Below are positions 1 to 6,984 of a stretch of 64,000 nt of DNA, piece after piece (position 1 is the first letter of the stretch; the number at the start of each line of letters is the position of its first letter). The notes under the pieces are model-generated. The model made no database searches and had not been told where the DNA came from. It saw only the letters and a list, made by a program, of their open reading frames with translations. A program made the position numbers and the translations under genes. Origin of the DNA: Dysgonomonas sp. ZJ279 (GTDB lineage Bacteria > Bacteroidota > Bacteroidia > Bacteroidales > Dysgonomonadaceae); the NCBI RefSeq assembly GCF_011039205.1, contig NZ_JAAKEL010000002.1, positions 310,001 through 374,000 on the forward strand, in the 5' to 3' direction.

Positions 1-100
1 TAAATATTCACCAAAAGTATTCATCTTGTCTTATTCGTTTGGACTAATTTGACAAAGATACAATTAATTTCGATTTTGCTATCCGAACGTTGAGGGAAAT

Positions 101-433
101 TCAAGTTCTTATGTTTTCTCTTTTAGTAAAAACGATAACCCCAACTACATAGCCACCAACAATAATTGCTCCATCGGCTTTTTTTAAATCTTTCTCGTTT
201 TTTCGCTCAGTAATAAGATTATAGTTGGGGGCTGGGTTTAATGTGTAACCCAAAATATTCACGAATAGTTCAAGTAAAAATCCCTCTTGAAACTGCTCTT
301 CATTGCTTTCAAGAATATTTTCTTGTATTGCCGTATTGTCAAAATAGGCAGCAAATAGCTTGTATGCAGCTTTGATTTTATCGCCTTGAGAAGTAATGTG
401 TTTTTTCGTGATAATGTTTTGAAACAGGCTCAT
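101..433 (-). pseudogene. N-terminal remnant of Eco57I-type restriction-modification enzyme
   Basis: This 110-residue frame resembles the extreme N-terminus of large Bacteroidetes type IIG (Eco57I-like) restriction-methylase proteins of about 1000 residues. The pattern runs through an AYxxFxAYF segment, NEEQFQEGFL, LGYTLNPAPNYNL and KKADGAI. Family similarity ends near residue 97, after GGYVVGVI, where homologues continue with an ELKGT-type stretch; here ten unrelated residues and a stop follow. Neither the methylase NPPY motif nor an endonuclease motif is present, so it cannot be active. It may be a gene cut by the element's insertion or by a deletion. The family match is from memory of the family and is moderately sure. 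Confidence 0.6.
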
Positions 434-547
434 ATGTTGGCTCTTAACAGATCTGTTAACAAAAGTAATAAAAACCTGTAGAATAATCTCGTAACAATCA
501 GATGATTTACAATATTTTCCAATCGAGATATTACGCCATCACTCTGC

Positions 548-1759
548 CTATCTTTTCCTGCCCTTTATTGGTTGTTGCTTAAGCGGGACAATTCTCCTGA
601 CGGAGTGTTCAAGCTTTTGGGCAAGATTTTTGAACCACTCGGCGATCGATATTCCGTTGATAGTGATGCGAAAGCGGTTTTTCCTTTCGGGGTCAGACTC
701 GATACGTGCGGAAACATCATCTGCTTTAAAACTTCGTTTGTGCTCCTCGGAGTAGAGTTCGCCTATGAATTGGACAGTCTTTCCCTGTGTCATTTCTCTT
801 GTTTGATCTTTAGAAAACCCGACTGAAATACACTCTTTCGACACCCGAATGGTCTCTTCCAGACTCGGAAATAGCTCGCAAGCCAGTTCATAATCGGTGC
901 GAACAGCGTTAGGGTCGAGGTCGTTTTTCACCTTTCTAAGTTGCGATTCCACTGCCAGAATCTCCGCTTTTTTGTGCTCCAAATAGCTGTCCATAGCAAG
1001 AAATTTCTCTCGTGCTTCGTCCTTTCGGTCGTACAAATCCCACGTTTTCTCTCGCACTTCTTCCTGTTCTTGCTTCAGGCACTCCACTTTTTCAGCAATG
1101 GAGTCTTTCTGTGTGAATAGCTCACGGTAATACTCTTGCGTTGTAGTGTGGCGAGCTTCTGAGCCGTCAATGCCACGTTGCAAGCCGTATTTCTGCATCG
1201 CAAGGGCGTAAGTATCCTGATACTCTTTGAGCTTGACACGTGTCATCACGTCGTCGGCGCATAGGCGGGCGGTATCGGTTGATTTTGTGCGATATTTCTT
1301 CTTACCCAACTGCTTTTCCGCACTGGCTTTTCTTCTTTCGCCAACGACAATTGGCACGAGTGTAGCGTGGATATGGGGTGTAGTTTCGTCCAAATGGAGC
1401 ACTGCCGAGACGATGTTTTCCTTGCCAAAAGTGTCGCCCAGCCACTTCATATTATCCTTGCACCACTCTTCCAACCTCCCTTCCGATTGGATAAACAGCA
1501 TATCTTCGGGGCTACCAGAGAGGTTGATATGTATCGCCCGCACCTGATTCTTGCCGATTTTGCGTTTCAGCCCTGCCGTCTCCAAACGGTGCTGGATCGC
1601 CTGTGTGCGGTTCATGCCCTCGGGTCTTTCAACAAGCTCTTTATTGAGGTGCAGGCGAGCGGGGTCGGCATTTGGTGGCACGATTGTCCGCTCGATGTGT
1701 GCCGAGGTAGCAGAATCTGTGCCGTGTGCTTTTTGGAGGTGGAGTACAACGAAACCCAT
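548..1759 (-). CDS. MobV/Pre-family relaxase (mobilization protein)
   Basis: This 403-residue protein has the Mob_Pre relaxase architecture. Residues about 1-200 form the relaxase domain: it opens with GFVVLHLQKAHG, has a SAHIERTIVPPNADP stretch near residue 19, and carries the metal-binding histidine motif HLDETTPHIHATLVP near residue 123. A charged, probably coiled-coil segment follows (about 215-290), then a basic C-terminus. Such proteins nick oriT and pilot the strand into a recipient through a secretion system supplied in trans. The upstream intergenic region (1760-1981) has strong dyads and is the natural place for oriT. Family assignment is confident; the exact Bacteroides Mob name is not. 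Confidence 0.88.
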   Translation of the reverse strand: MGFVVLHLQKAHGTDSATSAHIERTIVPPNADPARLHLNKELVERPEGMNRTQAIQHRLETAGLKRKIGKNQVRAIHINLSGSPEDMLFIQSEGRLEEWCKDNMKWLGDTFGKENIVSAVLHLDETTPHIHATLVPIVVGERRKASAEKQLGKKKYRTKSTDTARLCADDVMTRVKLKEYQDTYALAMQKYGLQRGIDGSEARHTTTQEYYRELFTQKDSIAEKVECLKQEQEEVREKTWDLYDRKDEAREKFLAMDSYLEHKKAEILAVESQLRKVKNDLDPNAVRTDYELACELFPSLEETIRVSKECISVGFSKDQTREMTQGKTVQFIGELYSEEHKRSFKADDVSARIESDPERKNRFRITINGISIAEWFKNLAQKLEHSVRRIVPLKQQPIKGRKR

Positions 1760-1786
1760 TGTCTTTAAATTTTAAGTTCTTAATGT

Positions 1787-1880
1787 CGCCTCAGCGACTG
1801 GGGTGTTCAGAGGGGCATGCCCCTTTGGCTCAGTGGGTATTTTTAGTGGAGTGCAACGAAGCGTTAAAAAAATACCCTAA
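1787..1880. promoter_or_regulatory. Candidate oriT / dyad region upstream of mobV
   Basis: Two inverted repeats lie between the relaxase start and the DUF3408 gene: a perfect 14-base palindrome at 1811-1824 (AGGGGCATGCCCCT), and a 10-bp repeat pairing GGGTATTTTT at 1835-1844 with AAAAATACCC at 1868-1877. Relaxase oriT sites often lie directly upstream of the mob gene and contain such dyads. No known nick-site consensus was recognised, so the oriT assignment is inference; the second dyad could equally be a terminator. Confidence 0.3.
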
Positions 1881-1981
1881 TAAGTTATGGTATTTCTGTC
1901 GAAATATCCGTTGGTCGCAGCCTGCCTGCCGTTTGGGTATCCACACCTTGAATAATCGGAACATTGAAAACGGTAGCAAGC

Positions 1982-2317
1982 TTAAAAGCTACTGGTGGGT
2001 TCCGATTCATTTTCCACATCGGGGGCATCGTCTTCGTATTCCTCTTGCTGCACTTCAGATTGCCACCATTCTTTAAACTCTTTCTCATCTTTTTGAGAAA
2101 GTTCTATAATCAACTCCTTGTACTGTTCGATGTGGTGCAGCAGGATAGCATCAACAAGCGACATAACGGTCACGTAGTCGTCTCGGAAAAGAAGGGCGAT
2201 GTGTCTGATTTTTCGGTGCGTCTCAGCATTTACATAAAGCACCTTACGGTCTCGGATTCGTTTCTCGGAGCAAAAGCGTTTAGCATATTCCTCCCGTGTA
2301 ATCTTTTTTGGTTTCAT
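1982..2317 (-). CDS. DUF3408 family conjugative-element protein
   Basis: This 111-residue protein resembles the DUF3408 proteins that accompany mobilization and conjugation genes in Bacteroidetes elements. It has a basic N-terminus (KPKKITREEYAKRF), a central helical part with YVNAETHRKIRHIA and LVDAILLHHIEQYKELI near residues 28-70, and an acidic tail from about residue 85. The central pattern resembles a ribbon-helix-helix-like DNA-binding fold, which would fit a relaxosome accessory role next to mobV. It is encoded 222 bases upstream of mobV on the same strand, with the candidate oriT in between. The specific function is not known. Confidence 0.7.
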   Translation of the reverse strand: MKPKKITREEYAKRFCSEKRIRDRKVLYVNAETHRKIRHIALLFRDDYVTVMSLVDAILLHHIEQYKELIIELSQKDEKEFKEWWQSEVQQEEYEDDAPDVENESEPTSSF

Positions 2318-2944
2318 AATTGAATTTCTATTTGATTGATTATTCTAAATCTTTGCCGTTTTCATATTCTATTTCAACCTTGAAAACTGCCGATTCAATA
2401 TGCAAATAAAAGTCTATTATTCTACATATCAACACACTGCGATTCGTTTGCGGTGCTCTGCTTTATCTTTCATCTTTGGAGTAAAAGGAACTATGATTTC
2501 AGGTGTGATTTTAGTATGGATTTCAGTTCTGATTTAAAAACTGAAACTTATAAAAAGGTAAATTTTTATATCGGTATTGATTTAAAAATTGAAGAGTTGG
2601 AAAGTTTAAAATCTTCACTATTATTTTCTAAAAGCCAATTTTTAGAATTTGGTAATTTTCAAACTTGAAAGCTTGTAAACAAGGTTACATCATTCCGACA
2701 ATTTTTAATGAAAAACTGAGGGGGATTTTGCGAATTGCTAAAACCGCACAAGATTTTGTCTTTCAAACCCCAGACAATCGCAGCCACAAGCTACCACCAC
2801 TTGATTACTTGCTCTTTAGCTGATTTTTTGTGTCTATATTTACATAATATTGGATGCGCATCGGCAATTTAAAGTAAACTTTATTGCTCTCGGCTTTCAC
2901 AATATTTGAGACAGAAATAATATTAACCGCAAAAAATATGTGAT
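2318..2944. other. Gene-free stretch inside the mobile element
   Basis: About 630 AT-rich bases lie between the DUF3408 gene (minus) and the first HTH gene (plus). A 71-codon frame at 2453-2668 has low-complexity composition, no recognisable domain and internal near-repeats such as GATTTCAG/GATTTTAG; I do not accept it as a gene. The divergent genes on either side must have promoters here, but I see no strong TAnnTTTG element; AATATTTG just upstream of the HTH gene is one base off. Confidence 0.4.
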
Positions 2945-3217
2945 ATGGAAATCGTAAATGTAGAAGCCCGAACATGGGAAGCGATGATGGCGAGGTTCGA
3001 AGCCTTTGCACAAAGAGTCGCAACCCTGTGCGAGGTGCAGGATAAGAGCCTGCAAAAATGGCTCGACAATCAGGAGGTGTGCCAGATTCTGAACATCAGC
3101 AAGAGAACTTTACAAACTTATCGGGACAACGGCACGCTGGCATACACCCAAATCAACCACAAGATTTATTATAAGCCCCAAGAAGTGAAGCAGTTCATTA
3201 ATAAACTTAAAAAATAG
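2945..3217 (+). CDS. Helix-turn-helix protein, excisionase-like
   Basis: This 90-residue protein has a MerR/excisionase-type HTH (HTH_17-like) in its C-terminal half: LDNQEVCQILNISKRTLQTY near residue 41, followed by RDNGTLAYTQINHKIYY, the recognition-helix-plus-wing pattern in which the wing reads the DNA. The N-terminal 35 residues are helical and amphipathic. Small proteins of this type in Bacteroides elements act as recombination directionality factors or transcription regulators of excision and transfer. It is encoded 5 bases upstream of a second, related HTH gene, so the two are surely co-transcribed. Confidence 0.75.
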   Translation: MEIVNVEARTWEAMMARFEAFAQRVATLCEVQDKSLQKWLDNQEVCQILNISKRTLQTYRDNGTLAYTQINHKIYYKPQEVKQFINKLKK

Positions 3218-3222
3218 AAGCC

Positions 3223-3516
3223 ATGAGCGAAATCATTACCAAAGACAATGAGAGGGTTAAGCGATTTTTTCACTCACTCGACCTAATGTTAGACAAAGTA
3301 GAGGTATTTACAGCATCCTATTGCCCGACCCTGAAAGGCGAGCGGTTTTTGACGGATGCCGAAGTGTCAGAGCGGCTCAAAGTGAGTCGTCGGACATTAC
3401 AAGATTATAGGACAACAGGCAAAATCCCCTATTTTCAGTTAGGAGGTAAAGTGTTGTATCAGGAATCCGATATACAAAAATTACTGGACACCAACTATAA
3501 TAAGGCTTTAGAATAG
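3223..3516 (+). CDS. Helix-turn-helix protein, excisionase-like (second copy)
   Basis: This 97-residue protein is a paralogue of the preceding one. LTDAEVSERLKVSRRTLQDY near residue 43 forms the HTH and RTTGKIPYFQLGGKVLY the wing. The N-terminal third again is helical with an aromatic stretch (FFHSLDLMLDKV). Paired HTH_17 proteins of this size are common in Bacteroidetes mobilizable and conjugative transposons (the Xis2c/Xis2d type of arrangement). It is the last gene of its short operon: a strong terminator follows 48 bases after the stop codon. A role in excision control is inferred from family and context. Confidence 0.75.
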   Translation: MSEIITKDNERVKRFFHSLDLMLDKVEVFTASYCPTLKGERFLTDAEVSERLKVSRRTLQDYRTTGKIPYFQLGGKVLYQESDIQKLLDTNYNKALE

Positions 3517-3564
3517 TTATGCGGATTTAGAGGCGAGGGAGTTGAGTTGCCAATTGACGCAAAT

Positions 3565-3608
3565 AAAAACCGAGCACACCAAAATTAATTGGTGTGCTCG
3601 GTTTTTTG
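3565..3608 (+). terminator. Rho-independent terminator after the HTH pair
   Basis: A perfect 16-bp stem pairs AAAAACCGAGCACACC (3565-3580) with GGTGTGCTCGGTTTTT (3591-3606) across a 10-base AT-rich loop. A run of T follows on the plus strand and a run of A precedes it, so it could work in both directions. Confidence 0.85.
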
Positions 3609-3629
3609 ATGTTATGCGTTCTTTGTCGT

Positions 3630-3813
3630 GTCGGTCGTTTTCGTTGCAGGGGCAGTGTTGAGGCGGGTTTAGGCTGTGCAAGGTTTGTCAAAATAATACT
3701 ACCCGAAGCGTAGTGGAGGCGTGGAGATTATTTTGAAAACCCGCAGGGCTCGACCTTGCTCAGCCGTCTCGAAACCCGAAGCTACCTTTGCCCCGAAAAC
3801 GATAATGACCGAC
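3630..3813. repeat. 184-nt imperfect inverted repeat (large hairpin)
   Basis: The two ends pair: GTCGGTC at 3630-3636 with GACCGAC at 3807-3813. The arms continue inward through ATCGTT/AACGAT-like, GGGGCA/TGCCCC, CGGGTTT/AAACCCG and GCAAGGT/ACCTTGC matches to AAAATAAT (3690-3697) pairing with ATTATTTT (3727-3734). The apical loop is 29 bases and rich in G and A. The right arm is about 19 bases longer, giving bulges. The stretch is markedly GC-richer than its surroundings and has no coding frame. It could be a structured RNA, a recombination or transfer site, or a regulator of the flanking genes. Function unknown. Confidence 0.6.
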
Positions 3814-3819
3814 TCAGCA

Positions 3820-4179
3820 TTAGTTTAAAATTTGCAAATCACTCACTTTCAAAACTATTACTGGGCTGGTGGTATTAGTGGTTGCATTTTTGACTATCCA
3901 TTTCCTAAAAATCTTAGCCTGTGCCGTCTGCACCCGAAACGACACCGCCACGACCATATCCAAACCGTAGTAGTCGGGGTATACCGTCAGTCCATCGACC
4001 GTGCATGTCATTGAGTAGTCGCCATCGGCAACACCCGACTTTTCAATGGCGCGGATAATTCGCTTTGCAGATTGGTAATAAACCCCAAATAGGCTGGCAA
4101 TTTCATTTATGGTCATTCTAACTTCGGACGGAACAGTGACCGACCCGTTATCATTAATTGATATTATCTCTCGTTTCAT
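3820..4179 (-). CDS. Small HTH / RhuM-like protein next to the integrase
   Basis: This 119-residue protein has an HTH-like segment (MTINEIASLFGVYYQSAKRI, residues about 22-41). It is followed by a segment close to the signature of the RhuM/Rha family (YYGLDMVVAVSFRVQTAQAK, then FRKWIV). Full RhuM proteins are about 300 residues; this one stops soon after the motif, so it is a short or truncated member. It is encoded 11 bases downstream of the integrase stop codon on the same strand, so the two are probably one transcript. The function of RhuM proteins is not established; a regulatory role near the integrase is a guess. Confidence 0.6.
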   Translation of the reverse strand: MKREIISINDNGSVTVPSEVRMTINEIASLFGVYYQSAKRIIRAIEKSGVADGDYSMTCTVDGLTVYPDYYGLDMVVAVSFRVQTAQAKIFRKWIVKNATTNTTSPVIVLKVSDLQILN

Positions 4180-4190
4180 AGTTTTAATTA

Positions 4191-5420
4191 TTAGACAATT
4201 ACCATATCCGCAAAACAGTTATCAATCCCTGCCATATCTCGTTTGATGCTCGAATCCATCACTTTAGCATAGTGCTGGGTCATGCGAATATCGGAGTGTC
4301 CGAGCATTTTGGCGACATTTTCCATCGAAACGCCATTCGCCAGACAGACTACCGAGGCGTATGTATAACGGGCTGAATGTGTGGTCAGTGTCTTTTTTAT
4401 GTTACACCTTGTGGCGATCTCTTTCAGGTAGCTATTCATCTTTTGGTTGCTCGTTACGGGTAGTAGTGCACCTGTTTTCTCACGAATAGGGTGATCTTTG
4501 TACTTTTCGAGAATCATCTGAGGAATTTTCAGCAATGGGATATTACACATATTCTCGGTCTTCTCCCGAGCCTTGCGAATCCAGACATCTCCGTTATTGT
4601 CGGTGGTGAGGTGTTCTGCACGGAGGTTGTTCACATCTGTATAAGCCAAGCCAGTGAAAATGCAGAACGTGAAAACGTCCCGAACGTATTCAAGGTGCTC
4701 CATCTCAAAATCCTTTATCATTATTCGTTCAATCTCCTCTTTGGTCAGAATCTCTTTGATGACCTCTTTCGCTTGAAACTTGATGCCAGCAAAAGGGTTA
4801 CGTGTCATCCACTCGTTGGCAATGGCGAGATTGATAATCTTTTTGAAACATTTCATGTATCGTATAACGGTGTTTTGCTGACAGCCTCTGTCAACTTTGA
4901 GGTACATCTCAAAATCACGTACAAATTCCGCATCAATCTCGTTGAGATTGATGTCCTCCTTGCCGAACTTTCGCTGAATTAGCACGCCAAGATATTTACA
5001 ACAGTTATCAAATCGGGTGATGGTGATTTTGACATAGTCGATGCCGATTAGCTTGCGGCAGTCGTCGTTGTGCTTGCGGAATACGCCCAGAAGAGTTCGC
5101 TTGTCATCATCTGCATTATACAGTGCATTCATAATGAGCCGAGCAGTAAATAGTTTTCCGCTCATCTCCAAGTCACGATGGATTGTCAACGCTTTGAGCT
5201 TCATCATACGGATATACTCGTTGAGCTCAGACGCTTTTCGATCTCTACCTTTTGATGATTCCGTTGCTTGATCCCACAGGTTTGGGGATATGCTCCGTTT
5301 GATTTGGGACTCTACGGCAACACCGTTTACTTTGATCCTCAGCCGAATAGGTGCTTCGCCATTGCTGAGTAGTTTAGTTTTCTTGATAAAGAAGAAAACG
5401 CTGAATGAATTTCGTTTCAT
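4191..5420 (-). CDS. Tyrosine-type site-specific integrase
   Basis: This 409-residue recombinase has the three-part Bacteroidetes design: an arm-binding domain (about 1-95), a SAM-like core-binding domain (about 105-205, with ITRFDNCCKYLGVLI) and a catalytic domain (about 215-395). Visible active-site elements are HSARYTYA (His-x-x-Arg), LGHSDIRMTQHYAKV (His plus the nucleophile Tyr) and a basic Lys-containing hairpin. The position of the first catalytic Arg, normally in a TGLR motif, is Ala here (FTGLAYTDV), as in several Bacteroides conjugative-transposon integrases. The gene start faces tRNA-Phe 239 bases away, pointing to that tRNA 3' end as the integration site. Confidence 0.92.
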   Translation of the reverse strand: MKRNSFSVFFFIKKTKLLSNGEAPIRLRIKVNGVAVESQIKRSISPNLWDQATESSKGRDRKASELNEYIRMMKLKALTIHRDLEMSGKLFTARLIMNALYNADDDKRTLLGVFRKHNDDCRKLIGIDYVKITITRFDNCCKYLGVLIQRKFGKEDINLNEIDAEFVRDFEMYLKVDRGCQQNTVIRYMKCFKKIINLAIANEWMTRNPFAGIKFQAKEVIKEILTKEEIERIMIKDFEMEHLEYVRDVFTFCIFTGLAYTDVNNLRAEHLTTDNNGDVWIRKAREKTENMCNIPLLKIPQMILEKYKDHPIREKTGALLPVTSNQKMNSYLKEIATRCNIKKTLTTHSARYTYASVVCLANGVSMENVAKMLGHSDIRMTQHYAKVMDSSIKRDMAGIDNCFADMVIV

Positions 5421-5507
5421 AATCGTAATTTTTGTTGGTGAAATTATGAAATCGAACCGAAAGTATTGCTACGCAAAATGCAGTGTATCAGTGAATAAGA
5501 ACAGTTT

Positions 5508-5545
5508 AGGTGGGACTTTTGCGGCAGGATCAAAAAGTCCCACCT
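5508..5545. repeat. 13-bp perfect inverted repeat between integrase and tRNA
   Basis: AGGTGGGACTTTT (5508-5520) pairs exactly with AAAAGTCCCACCT (5533-5545) across a 12-base spacer. It lies between the integrase start and the tRNA-Phe 3' end, where integrase arm-type sites or an integrase-gene operator would be expected. There is no T-run long enough to make it a convincing terminator for either strand. Confidence 0.5.
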
Positions 5546-5601
5546 ATTTCACTTTTTTAGTTGCCCAAAACCGCTGTTTTTTGCCTATCAGGGGGAATGA
5601 A

Positions 5602-5634
5602 AAATCCCTGAATCTCATTGAAATTCAGGGATTT
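5602..5634 (-). terminator. Terminator downstream of tRNA-Phe
   Basis: A 12-bp perfect stem (AAATCCCTGAAT at 5602-5613 with ATTCAGGGATTT at 5623-5634) has a 9-base loop. Read on the minus strand it follows the tRNA by about 25 bases and ends in a short T-run, so it probably terminates the tRNA-Phe transcript. If the element inserted at the tRNA end, this hairpin may be supplied by the element. Confidence 0.65.
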
Positions 5635-5658
5635 ACGCAAATTTGCTTCTTGTTAAAG

Positions 5659-5731
5659 TGGTGCCACCAGGAATCGAACCGGGGACACAAGGATTTTCAG
5701 TCCTTTGCTCTACCAACTGAGCTATGGCACC
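5659..5731 (-). tRNA. tRNA-Phe (GAA)
   Basis: This 73-nt cloverleaf on the minus strand begins GGTGCCATAGCTCAG. The acceptor stem GGTGCCA pairs with TGGCACC, the anticodon loop reads CTGAAAA (anticodon GAA), and the T-arm is CCCGG-TTCGATT-CCTGG. The discriminator base is A and CCA is not encoded. It lies 70 bases downstream of thiL on the same strand. The 3' end abuts the mobile element and is the presumed attachment site. Confidence 0.95.
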
Positions 5732-5801
5732 ATTGCTATTAGCGTGTGCAAAGATAGAACAATTTTCATTCACTCCAAATATCTGTGTAATAAATTTTGC
5801 T

Positions 5802-6836
5802 TCAAGCCTCTTTTTCTATCGAATCCCAGCCTTGAGCTTTCAACTCAATTTCTGTTCCATCACGGGTTTCGAGCATTAGTCCTAAGCTTTCTCTGGTGAT
5901 ATGCCCTACCACATGAACTCCTTTCATTTGAGATACTTTATCATGAAGATGTAAAGGTACGGTGAAAAGAAGCTCATAGTCCTCTCCCCCATTCAAAGCT
6001 ACGGTAGTCACATTCATATTAAATTGTTCAGCCATCATGGCTGTTTGATAATCAATAGGTAAACGCTCTTCAAAAACACAGCACCCTACCCCACTTTGCT
6101 TACAAACATGCTTCAACTCAGAAGACAAACCATCCGAAATATCAATCATAGAAGTAGGAACAATACCATCTTTCGCTAAAAGATCAATGATGTCTTTACG
6201 AGCCTCCGGTTTCAATTGCCGTTCCAAAAGATATTCTTTACCCGAGAAATCCGGTTGAAAATCTTTCTCGCCACCGTAAACAGCTTTTTCACGCTCTAGT
6301 AATTGAAGCCCCATAAAAGCAGCTCCTAGATCTCCAGAGACACAGATCAAATCTGTTTCTTTGGCTCCGTTACGATAAACAATTTTCCCTTCATCACCTT
6401 CTCCCAAACAAGTAATGCTTATAGTTAATCCGGTCAATGATGATGAAGTATCCCCTCCTACTATATCGACACCATGATGATCGCAAGCTAGTTGCAGCCC
6501 ATCATAGAATGCCTCCAGATCCTCAACCGAAAAACGCTTCGAGATACCTAAAGAAACCGTAATTTGCTTAGGTTGACCATTCATTGCATATATATCCGAG
6601 AAGTTGACAATAGCCGATTTATATCCCAAGTGTTTCATGGGTACGTAAGTCAGATCAAAGTGTATGCCTTCCAACAAAAGATCGGTCGTTACCAGAGTTT
6701 TTTTATCACCATACGATAAAACTGCAGCATCATCCCCTACCCCTTTTTGGCTACTACTATTTTTAAGTTCTATTGTTTTTGTCAAATGATCAATCAGACC
6801 AAATTCTCCTAAACTAGCTATTTCTGTTCGTTGCAT
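5802..6836 (-). CDS. thiL: Thiamine-monophosphate kinase
   Basis: ThiL phosphorylates thiamine monophosphate with ATP to give thiamine diphosphate, the last step of cofactor synthesis. The 344-residue length is normal. Visible family motifs are KGVGDDAAVL near residue 31 (metal/ATP site), TTDLLLEGIHFD near residue 50, SDIYAMNG near residue 80, GGDTSSS near residue 127 and MIDISDGLSSELKHVC near residue 215. The start MQRTEIASLGEFGLID matches the family's usual opening. No TPP riboswitch or other thi gene is nearby; the gene stands alone upstream of tRNA-Phe. Confidence 0.95.
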   Translation of the reverse strand: MQRTEIASLGEFGLIDHLTKTIELKNSSSQKGVGDDAAVLSYGDKKTLVTTDLLLEGIHFDLTYVPMKHLGYKSAIVNFSDIYAMNGQPKQITVSLGISKRFSVEDLEAFYDGLQLACDHHGVDIVGGDTSSSLTGLTISITCLGEGDEGKIVYRNGAKETDLICVSGDLGAAFMGLQLLEREKAVYGGEKDFQPDFSGKEYLLERQLKPEARKDIIDLLAKDGIVPTSMIDISDGLSSELKHVCKQSGVGCCVFEERLPIDYQTAMMAEQFNMNVTTVALNGGEDYELLFTVPLHLHDKVSQMKGVHVVGHITRESLGLMLETRDGTEIELKAQGWDSIEKEA

Positions 6837-6932
6837 TTGTATAAAGACTAAATTGTGAAATCCAAAGTTAATTATATTTTATCAGAATTGAGGAATGCTA
6901 TATAGAAACCCTTAAGCCATTTCCCGAAAAAT

Positions 6933-6964
6933 AAAAGGAGTGACTCTGCAGAGTCACTCCTTTT
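6933..6964 (-). terminator. Palindromic terminator after the polyprenyl synthase
   Basis: The 32 bases at 6933-6964 form a perfect palindrome beginning AAAAGGAGTGACTCTG and ending in TTTT, 20 bases past the stop codon of the minus-strand prenyl synthase gene. It is a likely Rho-independent terminator. Confidence 0.8.
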
Positions 6965-6984
6965 AAATATTTATAGCTATTGTA

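Larger units (their letters stand above)
1..5658. mobile_element. Partial integrative mobilizable element at tRNA-Phe
   Basis: The region holds a MobV relaxase, a DUF3408 protein, two excisionase-like HTH proteins, a RhuM-like protein and a tyrosine integrase. The integrase gene lies next to the 3' end of tRNA-Phe, the usual arrangement for tRNA-targeting elements. The genes are visibly richer in G and C than the AT-rich chromosome right of the tRNA. No type IV secretion genes are seen, so it would depend on a helper element. The right end is taken as the tRNA 3' end; the left end is not identified and I found no second copy of the tRNA 3' end in the window, so the element probably continues to the left. 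Confidence 0.7.

Noticed and set aside
1367-2076. Overlapping plus-strand frames opposite mobV and DUF3408
   Set aside because: They are antisense shadows of well-supported genes with no domain of their own.
2453-2668. 71-codon plus-strand frame in the mobile element
   Set aside because: Low-complexity Phe/Lys/Leu-rich product with internal near-repeats, no domain, no promoter; likely chance in AT-rich DNA.
5451-5460. AATCGAACCG repeats a 10-base piece of the tRNA-Phe T-arm (5672-5681), a possible att core
   Set aside because: It lies on the same side of the integrase as the tRNA, so it cannot be the other end of the element; the T-loop sequence is common and the match is short.
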